Shown one piece after another: positions 44,686-52,692 of a stretch of DNA of 64,000 bases (position 1 is the stretch's first letter; every line of letters begins with the position of its first letter). The notes beneath the pieces were generated by a model. The model saw nothing but the letters and a program-made list of their open reading frames with translations. It was not told the origin of the DNA and made no database searches. Source of the stretch: Candidatus Pseudothioglobus singularis PS1 (lineage in GTDB: Bacteria; Pseudomonadota; Gammaproteobacteria; PS1; Pseudothioglobaceae); the NCBI RefSeq assembly GCF_001281385.1, contig NZ_CP006911.1:496001-560000 (forward strand), in the 5' to 3' direction. A program made the position numbers and the translations under genes.

Positions 44686-45822
44686 TCAACTAAAGTAGAC
44701 TTTTACCTCGCCAAAATCTGGAAGTTTTTCTAAGGCTGCACTGAGTTCAGATTTAATATTATTTAACTCTTGATTTTTAAGATAATCAGCTGACAAGAAA
44801 AAATCTACTAGTATCTCCCCCTCAAGGTAGTGCAATTGAGTTTTTTCAATGTTGTAATTAACATTTTCAAGCTTTAAAGATTGACTAATAATCTTTAAAG
44901 CTTGGGCTCGCTCTGGAAGGTCTTTATATGGGGCTTCTTCTTTTTCCTCATCATTTTCAGGATCTATATGGACGGTAACATCATCGAGCTCTTCGATACA
45001 CTTCTTTGCAACTCTTTCAACACTAACACTGATAATGTGACCTTCACTCACAGACAAAAACGGGTTAACTTGTACGTGAACATCTGCAGACTTTTTATGG
45101 CCAACTTTTCTTGTCCTAAGTGTGTGAACACTGTTAACACCTTTGATTTCTGATAGGGCAACACGAAGTGCTTTTATATCCTCTTGATCAATAGATGTAT
45201 CAACTAACTCCTTGGTCGCCTCAAATCCTAGTTGCCATCCAATATAAATAATTAAGATTCCAACTATAATTGCAGCAACACTATCAAGGAAAAAATAACC
45301 ATTTGCAGCACCTATTATTCCAATAACCACCACAATTGAGGAAAAGGCATCAGTTCGATGATGCCAAGCATTTGCTTTAAGTAGGTCTGAATTAATATCT
45401 CTGGCAACCTTTACTGTATACCAGTAAAGTGCCTCCTTACTAAGTACAGACAATGCAGCAGCGGCTATAAGCCAGTTTTCATGTCTAAGTTCATTGGGAT
45501 TTGAGAATCGACCAAAACCCTCAAAGATAATAATAGTTCCTACAATTGCAAGAAAAATACTTAAACCTAAGGTGGCAACAGTTTCAAACCTTTCATGCCC
45601 ATAAGGGTGGTCTGCATCCGGTGCGTCCCCAGAAAGCTTAGCAGCATACCAGGTGACCCAGTCAGTTAGCAAGTCAGAGAATGAATGAACTCCATCAGCA
45701 ATTAAAGCACCAGATTGACCAATGAAGCCCAAAATGATTTTGATGATTGAGAGTAAGAAATCAATCAATGCTCCAACAATTGTTACTTTTTGGCTAGCTT
45801 TAGTTCGATTATTAGACTGCAT
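44686..45822 (-). CDS. Cation diffusion facilitator (FieF/ZitB-like metal exporter)
   Basis: 378 residues with six transmembrane helices in the first 215. Metal-site residues appear in GVHSFSDLLTDWV, DADHPYGHERFET and NAWHHRTDAFSS (helices 2 and 5). A cytoplasmic ferredoxin-like domain (about 210-290) with VHTLRTRKVGHKKSADVHVQV follows. About 80 extra C-terminal residues form a second alpha-beta region not in E. coli FieF. FieF-type proteins expel Fe2+ or Zn2+. The adjacent Fur-controlled transcript hints at iron, which is inference. Confidence 0.85.
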   Translation of the reverse strand: MQSNNRTKASQKVTIVGALIDFLLSIIKIILGFIGQSGALIADGVHSFSDLLTDWVTWYAAKLSGDAPDADHPYGHERFETVATLGLSIFLAIVGTIIIFEGFGRFSNPNELRHENWLIAAAALSVLSKEALYWYTVKVARDINSDLLKANAWHHRTDAFSSIVVVIGIIGAANGYFFLDSVAAIIVGILIIYIGWQLGFEATKELVDTSIDQEDIKALRVALSEIKGVNSVHTLRTRKVGHKKSADVHVQVNPFLSVSEGHIISVSVERVAKKCIEELDDVTVHIDPENDEEKEEAPYKDLPERAQALKIISQSLKLENVNYNIEKTQLHYLEGEILVDFFLSADYLKNQELNNIKSELSAALEKLPDFGEVKVYFS

Positions 45823-45920
45823 TTAGGTCAGTGTTAATAGATTTATTACAACTATTTTAGGTTATCTTGCCCGTATTTATTGACTTCAATAAAAATTATT
45901 AATTTTTTTTAAAAAAAAGG

Positions 45921-45949
45921 TTGCAAACACAAATGAGAATGAGTATCAT
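45921..45949 (+). promoter_or_regulatory. Promoter of the predicted Fur-controlled RNA
   Basis: TTGCAA (45921-45926) and TATCAT (45944-45949) are separated by exactly 17 bp. The -35 matches four and the -10 five of six consensus bases. The start of transcription would be near 45956. The Fur box covers the spacer end and the whole -10. Confidence 0.7.
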
Positions 45950-45953
45950 TATC
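45935..45953. promoter_or_regulatory. Fur box
   Basis: GAGAATGAGTATCATTATC agrees with the classical 19-bp consensus GATAATGATAATCATTATC at 16 positions. It overlaps the -10 element, the standard layout for Fur repression. This is the only strong Fur box I noticed in the window; fur itself is at 32955-33362. Confidence 0.82.
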
Positions 45954-45981
45954 ATTAAATAAGAAATTAAGAAAGTTTGAA

Positions 45982-46098
45982 ATGATTATTAACAAAACTG
46001 ACTTCCTCAATCTGATGTTTTTTTTTAATCATTTCAACTGTTTCATAATAGCCCTCCGAACTATGATGAAACAAAATATCAAAGGAGATTTTAAATAA
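45982..46098 (+). CDS. Possible 38-residue peptide within the Fur-controlled transcript
   Basis: ATG at 45982 opens 38 codons to TAA at 46096. The sequence is Phe/Asn-rich (MIINKTDFLNLMFFFNHF at the start) and then basic. Only a weak AAGAAAG precedes it. It spans stem-loop 1, which constrains the RNA more than the peptide. I do not recognise it, and it may be a chance frame in an AT-rich RNA. Confidence 0.2.
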   Translation: MIINKTDFLNLMFFFNHFNCFIIALRTMMKQNIKGDFK

Positions 46099-46187
46099 GT
46101 GATATTTTAATTACCTATAAAAGTTATTTACTTCCTTTAGTAGCTCTATTTGTAATTAATTGGCCCTATGTCTTCCTCCTTACATAG
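46095..46187 (+). CDS. Possible 30-residue membrane peptide with AUA start
   Basis: A strong AAAGGAG (46081-46087) lies seven bases before ATA at 46095. From there 30 codons read SDILITYKSYLLPLVALF and then INWPYVFLLT to a TAG inside the terminator stem. It would be a single hydrophobic helix with one Lys and one Asp near the N-terminus. If ATA were ATG this would look like an ordinary small membrane protein start. AUA initiation is rare, so either this is a near-cognate start or the frame is fortuitous. Confidence 0.25.
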   Translation: MSDILITYKSYLLPLVALFVINWPYVFLLT

Positions 46188-46197
46188 GGCTTTTTTT
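46163..46197 (+). terminator. Intrinsic terminator of the predicted sRNA
   Basis: GCCCTATGT (46163-46171) pairs perfectly with ACATAGGGC (46182-46190) around the ten-base loop CTTCCTCCTT, followed by seven T. A strong Rho-independent terminator on the plus strand. Confidence 0.9.
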
Positions 46198-46402
46198 ATA
46201 AAAAATTAATTATGAAACTTTGGTATAGCTACAAAATATATTTACTAAAAAAAACGAATCGTTTGAACTTTATATCGATGAGACAGTACGGTATTCCAAA
46301 GACAATTATTGGACAAATTATTTTAGATGAAGTAAAAAATGACTTCAATAAAGAATTAGCATCTTACTACAAAAGCCCGAGAACATTAAATAGGAGAGTG
46401 CT
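46198..46402 (+). other. Spacer before the peroxiredoxin gene
   Basis: 205 bp between the sRNA terminator and the peroxiredoxin start. A frame opens at 46212 and runs to 46514, but its last third lies over the peroxiredoxin gene in another frame, and the product (basic, no recognised motif) resembles nothing I know. The region should hold the peroxiredoxin promoter; no strong -35/-10 pair is obvious. AGGAG at 46392-46396 is the peroxiredoxin ribosome-binding site. Confidence 0.5.
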
Positions 46403-47002
46403 TTGTGCGTATTGGTTACTAAAGAAGCACCAGATTTTAGTTCATCCGCTATTCTTGCAGATGGAAGTATTGTTGAAAATTTTCAACTATCAAAATTTAA
46501 AGGTCAAAAAATAGTACTTTTTTTCTACCCACTAGACTTTACATTTGTTTGTCCTTCTGAGATTTTGGCCCATCACAAAAGAGTCAAAGCTTTTGCTGAG
46601 AGAGAAACAATGCTTATTGGAGTCTCAATAGATTCTAAACATACTCATAATGCTTGGCGAAATACTAACATTAATGATGGTGGAATAGGAGTAATAGACT
46701 TTCCACTAGTTTCAGATATGAATCATTCAATTATGAGCTCATATGGAATTGAACACCCTGAAGGGACAGCATTAAGAGCATCTTTTTTAATAGATGAGAA
46801 TTTTGTTGTTCGTCATCAAGTAGTTAATGATCATCCATTAGGTAGGAATGCAGATGAAATGCTCAGAATGGTCGATGCACTTGATTTTCATACTGAAAAT
46901 GGAGAAGTATGTCCAGCTGGATGGAACAAGGGTGATGAAGGAATCAAAGAAAATGCAGATGGTATTGCAGAATATTTATCAAAAAATGTAAGTAACCTAT
47001 AG
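46403..47002 (+). CDS. Typical 2-Cys peroxiredoxin (AhpC/TSA family)
   Basis: 199 residues from a TTG start at 46403, chosen because AGGAG lies six bases upstream and the N-terminus then reads MCVLVTKEAPDF, matching the family MSVLVGKKAPDF. No ATG is available before the conserved region. The peroxidatic Cys is in DFTFVCPSE near residue 50 and the resolving Cys in GEVCPAGWNKGDEG near residue 170, so it is a typical 2-Cys enzyme reducing H2O2 and organic peroxides with thioredoxin. Its position after a Fur-controlled RNA and an iron exporter suggests joint defence against iron and peroxide. Confidence 0.9.
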   Translation: MCVLVTKEAPDFSSSAILADGSIVENFQLSKFKGQKIVLFFYPLDFTFVCPSEILAHHKRVKAFAERETMLIGVSIDSKHTHNAWRNTNINDGGIGVIDFPLVSDMNHSIMSSYGIEHPEGTALRASFLIDENFVVRHQVVNDHPLGRNADEMLRMVDALDFHTENGEVCPAGWNKGDEGIKENADGIAEYLSKNVSNL

Positions 47003-47012
47003 AAAAGTCAAC

Positions 47013-49070
47013 TCACTCAACAATGATTTTAAAATCAGGAAGTGCCTTAAGCAGTAGTTTTCCATAAAATTTCTGGATCAATCTATTGTCAAAAATAGTA
47101 ATTGTTCCCGTATCAGTCTCAGTTCTAATCAGCCTTCCACAAGCCTGAATCAGCCTCAACGATGCATCTGGAAGTGATATTTCCATAAATGAGTTTCGAT
47201 TCATAGATTCTAGATAAGACTGGGTAGTCATTTCAATGGGTGAGGTTGGGACGCTAAATCTAAGTTTGGCTATAAATACATGGTTTAAGTAGTCACCTTT
47301 AAGATCAACCCCTTCAGCAAAGCTATCTAATCCAAAAATAATACTTCCTTTGCCTTTTTTTCTATTTTCTATATGCCTTTCTAAGATATTTTTTTTACTA
47401 TATTCGCCTTGTATTAGTAGCTCACAATCAATTGATTTTTCGATTATATCGGCGACACTTTGCATTTGACTATTTGAGGCAAACAAAACTAGAGTTGCAG
47501 ATTCAGTATCGATTCGATTTTTTAGTGCGAGTGCAACCTCTTCAGTATGATCAAATGAATTTGTTGGACTTGCTTCAATCTTAGCAATTTTAAACTCTAC
47601 TGAATTATGGTTAAAAGGTGATGCAAGCCTAAGGTATTGATTTTTAGAAGCGTCTAATCCAAGCTGCTGATTGAGTCTATTAAAGCTGCCAAGTGCTGTT
47701 AAAGTGGCAGATGTCAGAACCACTCCAGCTGCCTTAGACCATATCATCTGATCAAGTGAGCTTGAGACATCTATTTTTGCAGAATTTAGTTGATAATTAT
47801 TTTTCCTGTTTGCAAGTCGAGAACGGCTGATCCAATTACTTGAAGGCGGTTTATCTTTATCGGGCATACGATTAAATGTACTGAGAAGAGACAGAATGGA
47901 GGATAAATTCTGATTGTTTTGACCAATAATGTTATTTAAGTTATCAGTAGTCGTTTGTTCTATTTTGTTGGCTTTGGTATATTCCTCCCATTGTTCTTTA
48001 TGCTCATAAAAATCATTGTAGGCAGAGTTGAATAGAATGAATATCTGTTTGGTTTGATTGACGATTTCATTGGGTATCCCAGTTATAGGAAATAGAGACA
48101 CGTCATCAGAGTAATCTAGATCAGATAGTAAATCAGAGAGCTCATTTAAAGCAGTATCAACCTTCTCAATATAATTATTAGAAGATTTGGATTTTGAGAT
48201 TTTAATAATTTGATCTATAGCACTATGGCATTGTCGAATCGAGGTCTTCATAAATTCAGTACTTCCACCTTCTGAAAAATGAGATAGAGCTTTTTGCGAT
48301 AAATGGTGTGCCTCATCAAATACAAAGAGACAATCTTCGACATCTGGAAGAACATTATTGCCATTGATGATATCAGCGAGGACAAGATCATGATTTGCAA
48401 TAATTACATCAGACTGGGATGCCTTTTTTCTAGCTTTAAAAAAAGAGCAATCATTATAAAATTCACAATTCTTTGAATTGCATGTGAACCTATTGCAAGC
48501 AATTTTTTGCCAAAGGCTATTATCTGGAGGACTCTCCAAATCATCGATCTCTCCACTCCATCTGGTTGATGAATAACTATCAGCCATCTCTGAAAGTTCG
48601 TCTAAATCACTTTTAGTTGGTTTTTCGTCCCAAAGAAGCGCATCCTCAAACGCATCAGGAGAGTTTGAATTTTCTTCTGTAAGATTGATTAAATTTCTGA
48701 TGCAGACATATCTAGATCTGCCTTTTGCCAAAGCATATTCGAAATCTACAGAAGAGTATTTTTTTGCCTCAACAATGTCTTTGTTAAGTATTTGTTCTTG
48801 AAGAGCAACATTTGCTGATGCAATAATTAGTGTCTTTTTAAGCGTTTTGGCAATCGGTAAACAGCTGACAAGATAAGCCATCGTTTTTCCAGTTCCAGTT
48901 GGCGCTTCAACGCAGATAATTGGATTCATATTGGGGTATTCACCCATCAAGGTTTTTGAAATTTCAGCGATCATTTTATTCTGAGATGATCGATTACTAT
49001 AATTACTCAATTGAGTTTTAGCCCCATCAAAAGAGGTTCGAATCTGCTGTTTAAGTTTTGGAGTCAGCAT
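47013..49070 (-). CDS. dinG: ATP-dependent DNA helicase DinG (XPD-like)
   Basis: 685 residues. The Walker A CVEAPTGTGKTMAYLVS is near 53-69 and the DEAH box VFDEAHHLS near 255. The iron-sulfur cysteines lie between them: one in RYVCIRNL and three in the CNSKNCEFYNDC region near 195-206. The C-terminal helicase motifs include SATLTALGSF, GLDSFAEGVDLKG and QACGRLIRTETDTG. DinG unwinds 5'-tailed DNA, R-loops and quadruplexes. It starts nine bases after ispB on the minus strand and ends 10 bp from the convergent peroxiredoxin. Confidence 0.92.
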   Translation of the reverse strand: MLTPKLKQQIRTSFDGAKTQLSNYSNRSSQNKMIAEISKTLMGEYPNMNPIICVEAPTGTGKTMAYLVSCLPIAKTLKKTLIIASANVALQEQILNKDIVEAKKYSSVDFEYALAKGRSRYVCIRNLINLTEENSNSPDAFEDALLWDEKPTKSDLDELSEMADSYSSTRWSGEIDDLESPPDNSLWQKIACNRFTCNSKNCEFYNDCSFFKARKKASQSDVIIANHDLVLADIINGNNVLPDVEDCLFVFDEAHHLSQKALSHFSEGGSTEFMKTSIRQCHSAIDQIIKISKSKSSNNYIEKVDTALNELSDLLSDLDYSDDVSLFPITGIPNEIVNQTKQIFILFNSAYNDFYEHKEQWEEYTKANKIEQTTTDNLNNIIGQNNQNLSSILSLLSTFNRMPDKDKPPSSNWISRSRLANRKNNYQLNSAKIDVSSSLDQMIWSKAAGVVLTSATLTALGSFNRLNQQLGLDASKNQYLRLASPFNHNSVEFKIAKIEASPTNSFDHTEEVALALKNRIDTESATLVLFASNSQMQSVADIIEKSIDCELLIQGEYSKKNILERHIENRKKGKGSIIFGLDSFAEGVDLKGDYLNHVFIAKLRFSVPTSPIEMTTQSYLESMNRNSFMEISLPDASLRLIQACGRLIRTETDTGTITIFDNRLIQKFYGKLLLKALPDFKIIVE

Positions 49071-49078
49071 TAATTGAG

Positions 49079-50050
49079 CTATGAATTCCTTTCAAGAGAG
49101 AGTTCACAAAGCAACCTTAAAGCAGATTTATATTCTGAACTTGGTATTAGGTCTAGGGATTCTATTGCTTTAGCTGACTGCTCTCTGGCTATATTTCGAC
49201 TGTAATTAAATGCGTCCACATTTAAAAGAATCTCAACAATGCTTTCAATATTAGATGAGTCAGCTTGTTTTATTGCATTGGAGAGCATTTTATTTTTAGA
49301 ACCGCTAGTTTTCTCTAAAGCGTAAATCATGGGCAATGTCACCTTGCCTTCGGATAAGTCATCCCCAATTTCTTTTCCAATGATTAGTGCGTTAGATTCG
49401 TAATCTAACGTGTCATCAATAACTTGAAAAGCATTACCAAGATGCATTCCAAAACTTCCAAGTGCCTCAATGATATTTTGATTTGAACCGGATAAAATCC
49501 CAGCTATCTGGCAAGCAGCCTTGAATAAGCACGCTGTCTTTCTTTCAATGACTTGAAAGTATTCAGATTGAGTAACTTTTGCATTTTTTATATTTAATAA
49601 TTGTAAAACCTCTCCCTCAGAAATCTGATTGGTGGCTTTTGATAAGATTTTCATAATTGCCATTGAGTTTGGTTCAACCATTATTTCAAAGGCTCTTGAA
49701 TAAAGAAAGTCTCCTACAAGAACGCTGGGTGCATTTCCCCATAACTCATTTGCAGTCTCTTGACCACGACGCGTTGATGATTGGTCAACTACATCGTCAT
49801 GGAGAAGAGTTGCAGTATGAATAAGCTCAATCACCACTGCCATCGAGTAATGATAATCTCCATCATAATCTGTGGCTTTAGCACACAAAAGAAGTAGCAG
49901 TGGCCGTATGCGTTTTCCGCCTGAATTTATTATGTAATGACTCATCTGACTAATGAGGTCAACATTTGTATCTAGCCGATTGACTAAAATCTTATCCATT
50001 AGTTCAAGTTCGCTCTTCATGAGCGCTTGTATTTCAGCGAAGTTTTGCAT
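49079..50050 (-). CDS. ispB: Trans-polyprenyl (octaprenyl) diphosphate synthase
   Basis: 323 residues. The two aspartate-rich motifs are LLHDDVVDQSSTRRG near residue 82 and QVIDDTLDYES near residue 212, with GGKRIRPLLLLL before them. Long-chain enzymes of this type build the ubiquinone side chain from FPP and IPP made by the MEP pathway (ispD and ispF are at 16 kb). Chain length cannot be read reliably, so octaprenyl is by family. It lies between rlmE and dinG, seven and nine bases apart, on one strand. Confidence 0.9.
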   Translation of the reverse strand: MQNFAEIQALMKSELELMDKILVNRLDTNVDLISQMSHYIINSGGKRIRPLLLLLCAKATDYDGDYHYSMAVVIELIHTATLLHDDVVDQSSTRRGQETANELWGNAPSVLVGDFLYSRAFEIMVEPNSMAIMKILSKATNQISEGEVLQLLNIKNAKVTQSEYFQVIERKTACLFKAACQIAGILSGSNQNIIEALGSFGMHLGNAFQVIDDTLDYESNALIIGKEIGDDLSEGKVTLPMIYALEKTSGSKNKMLSNAIKQADSSNIESIVEILLNVDAFNYSRNIAREQSAKAIESLDLIPSSEYKSALRLLCELSLERNS

Positions 50051-50056
50051 AAAGAT

Positions 50057-50680
50057 TTATTTTAACTGACTTGCTAATAAATATACTTCTTTAGATCTAG
50101 GTCGAGAAGCTTTTGGTTTAATTACAGAGACTTTCTTAAATGCTTTTTTAGCATTCTGAACAAATACATCAAAACCGTCACCTTGAAACACTTTGACAAC
50201 AAAACTTCCACCTGGATTTAAGGTTTTTATGGCCATCTCAATTGCAAGTTCAGCAAGGTACATTGACTTGGGTTGATCAACTGATAATTGTCCACTCATA
50301 TTAGGCGCCATATCTGATAGAACTACATCTACTTTAGCACCATCGGTCATGACTAATAAGTCATCATAAACTGACTGTTCTGTAAAGTCTCCTTGAAGAA
50401 AATCTACACCATCAATTAATTCTAAGGGCAATATATCGCTTGCAATAACTTTGCCTTGAGAGCCAACAAGTTTTGCAGCAACCTGAGACCAGCCACCCGG
50501 AGCAGCTCCAAGATCTAAGACCTTATTACCATTTCTAATAATTGCTTTTTTTTCAACGATTTCAAGAAGTTTATAAACAGCTCTAGAGCGATAACCCTCT
50601 TTTTGTGCTTTTTTTACAAACTCATCACTTAAATGTTCATGCATCCAGCGACGAGAACTCCCTTTTTTGGCCACAGTCAA
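50057..50680 (-). CDS. rlmE: 23S rRNA 2'-O-ribose methyltransferase (U2552)
   Basis: 207 residues. The start [33 protein letters not shown] and the SAM site [20 protein letters not shown] are typical of RlmE/FtsJ, followed by the catalytic [12 protein letters not shown] and [10 protein letters not shown] with the K-D-K-E tetrad. It methylates U2552 late in 50S assembly. In most relatives ftsH follows; here it is ispB. It is divergent from typA. Confidence 0.94.
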   Translation of the reverse strand: MTVAKKGSSRRWMHEHLSDEFVKKAQKEGYRSRAVYKLLEIVEKKAIIRNGNKVLDLGAAPGGWSQVAAKLVGSQGKVIASDILPLELIDGVDFLQGDFTEQSVYDDLLVMTDGAKVDVVLSDMAPNMSGQLSVDQPKSMYLAELAIEMAIKTLNPGGSFVVKVFQGDGFDVFVQNAKKAFKKVSVIKPKASRPRSKEVYLLASQLK

Positions 50681-50753
50681 AATAATTAGTAATTATTACT
50701 TTATTTTATAAGATAAGTCCTTTAACTTAAATTAAATTGATTTCTCATTTATG

Positions 50754-50782
50754 TTGGGTATGGTTGATTTTTACGGGATAAT
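50754..50782 (+). promoter_or_regulatory. Candidate promoter of typA
   Basis: TTGGGT (50754-50759) and GATAAT (50777-50782) are 17 bp apart, about 30 bp upstream of the typA start at 50813. The -35 is weak. Confidence 0.4.
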
Positions 50783-50812
50783 ATGCCATCGATTTTTTTG
50801 AAAAAATATATT

Positions 50813-52624
50813 ATGGCAGTCAATTTAAGAAATATTGCAATCATTGCTCACGTAGACCATGGAAAGACTACGCTTGTAGATAAATTACTTTCACAGTCTC
50901 AAACCTTTGATGAGCGTTTTCAGGCGACTGATAGGATGATGGATTCAAATGATCTTGAAAAAGAAAGGGGAATTACAATTAGCTCTAAGAACACCGCTAT
51001 TAAGTGGGGTGACTATAGAATTAATATTGTTGATACTCCCGGACATGCTGATTTTGGTGGTGAGGTGGAGAGAGTTCTCTCAATGGTTGATAGCGTTCTA
51101 CTTTTAGTGGATGCTACTGACGGCCCAATGCCACAAACAAGATTTGTTACAAAAAAGGCTTTTGAGCAAGGCCTTAATCCTATAGTAGTGATTAATAAAA
51201 TTGATAGAGATAGCTCAAGACCAGACTGGGTTATTGATCAAGTATTTGAGCTTTTTGATCAGCTTGGCGCTACTGAAGAACAGTTAGATTTTCCCGTTAT
51301 ATATGCCTCAGCACTTGGCGGATATGCTTCTGAAGATGATAGTGTTAGAGATGGAGATATGACTCCAATGTTTGAATTAATTGTCGACAAAGCACCAGCA
51401 CCAAAAGTTGATATTAATGGCCCATTTCAAATGCAAATAACGTCGTTAGATTATTCTTCATTTGTTGGAGCTATAGGTATTGGAAGAATTGAAAGAGGTA
51501 TTGCAAAAAAGAATATGCAGAATGTCTTGATTGCGCCAGATGGATCCAAGCGTAACGTAAAAATTGTTCAATTATTAGGATTTAATGGTTTAGATAGGCA
51601 TGAAGTCAATTCTGCGAATGCAGGGGATATTGTTGGCATTGTGGGAATTGAAAACATATCTATTTCTGATACTATTTGTGATTCATCAAGTGTTGAGGCT
51701 TTGCCGCCTCTAAGTGTTGATGAGCCGACAGTAAGTATGGCTTTTAGAGTGAATGATTCCCCTTTCGCAGGCCTAGATGGAAAGTATATAACCTCTAGAA
51801 ATATCAGAGAAAGGTTAGATAAAGAGCTGATTTATAATGTTGCGCTTAGGGTTGAAAATACGCAGGATTCTTCTGAATTCTTAGTATCAGGAAGAGGAGA
51901 GTTGCATCTTTCTATTCTAATAGAAACAATGAGAAGAGAGGGCTTTGAACTTTCAGTCGGAAGACCTCAAGTTATTCTCAAAGAGGTTAATGGAACAATT
52001 TGTGAACCTTTTGAAGACCTTACGGTAGATGTTGAGTCAGTTCATCAGGGATCTGTTATGGAAAAACTTGGAGAAAGAAAGGCCGAACTTACCAATATGA
52101 CTCCTGATGGTAAAGGCCGAGTAAAACTTGACTTTATTATTCCAGCTAGAGGTCTTATAGGTTTTAGGACTGAATTCCTTACTGCAACAACAGGAACGGG
52201 ATTGATGTATTCATCATTTGACTCTTATAGGCCTCAAAAAGATGGAAAAATTGGTCAAAGAACGAATGGCTCACTTATTTCAATGAATCAGGGAAAATCG
52301 GTAGCTTATGCTATATTTAACCTCCAGAAAAGTGGAAAGTTCTTTGTAGGGCATGGAGAAGATATTTATGAAGGAATGGTAGTAGGTATAAACACACGCG
52401 ATAAAGACCTTGTGATCAATGTCATGAAAGGTAAGCAGCTGACTAATGTGAGGGCATCTGGAACCGATGAGGCAGTTGCCTTGACACCAAAGATTAGTCT
52501 TGACTTAGAGCAAGCCCTGGAGTTTATTGATGATGATGAGTTGGTAGAAGTTACTCCTCATAATATTAGAATTCGCAAAAGGTTGTTGACTGAAAATCAA
52601 AGAAAACGCTCTAGAAGTTCATAA
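50813..52624 (+). CDS. typA: Translational GTPase TypA/BipA
   Basis: 603 residues from the ATG at 50813, giving [23 protein letters not shown]; an ATG ten codons earlier adds an unconserved leader. G motifs are [25 protein letters not shown] and NKIDRD. Domains 2, 3 and 5 follow, and the BipA-specific C-terminal domain ends with [19 protein letters not shown]. BipA binds ribosomes at the factor site and helps 50S assembly at low temperature. It is divergent from rlmE, another 50S assembly factor. Confidence 0.95.
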   Translation: MAVNLRNIAIIAHVDHGKTTLVDKLLSQSQTFDERFQATDRMMDSNDLEKERGITISSKNTAIKWGDYRINIVDTPGHADFGGEVERVLSMVDSVLLLVDATDGPMPQTRFVTKKAFEQGLNPIVVINKIDRDSSRPDWVIDQVFELFDQLGATEEQLDFPVIYASALGGYASEDDSVRDGDMTPMFELIVDKAPAPKVDINGPFQMQITSLDYSSFVGAIGIGRIERGIAKKNMQNVLIAPDGSKRNVKIVQLLGFNGLDRHEVNSANAGDIVGIVGIENISISDTICDSSSVEALPPLSVDEPTVSMAFRVNDSPFAGLDGKYITSRNIRERLDKELIYNVALRVENTQDSSEFLVSGRGELHLSILIETMRREGFELSVGRPQVILKEVNGTICEPFEDLTVDVESVHQGSVMEKLGERKAELTNMTPDGKGRVKLDFIIPARGLIGFRTEFLTATTGTGLMYSSFDSYRPQKDGKIGQRTNGSLISMNQGKSVAYAIFNLQKSGKFFVGHGEDIYEGMVVGINTRDKDLVINVMKGKQLTNVRASGTDEAVALTPKISLDLEQALEFIDDDELVEVTPHNIRIRKRLLTENQRKRSRSS

Positions 52625-52654
52625 AGTCTCCACTATTTCTTCATGTGACAACTA

Positions 52655-52660
52655 TATAAT
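52655..52660 (+). promoter_or_regulatory. -10 element ahead of the RND pump gene
   Basis: A perfect TATAAT lies 32 bp before the start codon at 52693 in the 68-bp gap after typA. No convincing -35 is seen. Confidence 0.35.
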
Positions 52661-52692
52661 GCAATCTTTTTGACCTATTTATATTGTAATTT

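Larger units (their letters stand above)
45956..46197 (+). ncRNA. Predicted Fur-repressed small RNA
   Basis: A transcript of about 240 nt bounded by the promoter above and an intrinsic terminator. Stem-loop 1 (46040-46072) pairs GTTTCAT-x-ATAG with CTAT-x-ATGAAAC around the nine-base loop CCCTCCGAA. Stem-loop 2 pairs TTAATTAC (46107-46114) with GTAATTAA (46152-46159). Stem-loop 3 is the terminator, with loop CTTCCTCCTT. Two exposed C-rich loops complementary to Shine-Dalgarno sequences, Fur control and a terminal hairpin are the usual features of iron-stress sRNAs such as RyhB or FsrA. I do not recognise the sequence as a known family. Two short reading frames lie inside it and an mRNA role is not excluded. 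Confidence 0.62.

Noticed and set aside
46212-46514. 100-codon frame upstream of and overlapping the peroxiredoxin
   Set aside because: The last third overlaps the well-supported peroxiredoxin in another frame, the product is not recognised and no ribosome-binding site is seen. Kept only as a note in the spacer entry.
52670-52675. TTGACC as a -35 for the RND gene
   Set aside because: It lies only 17 bp before the start codon, so its -10 would fall within the coding region.
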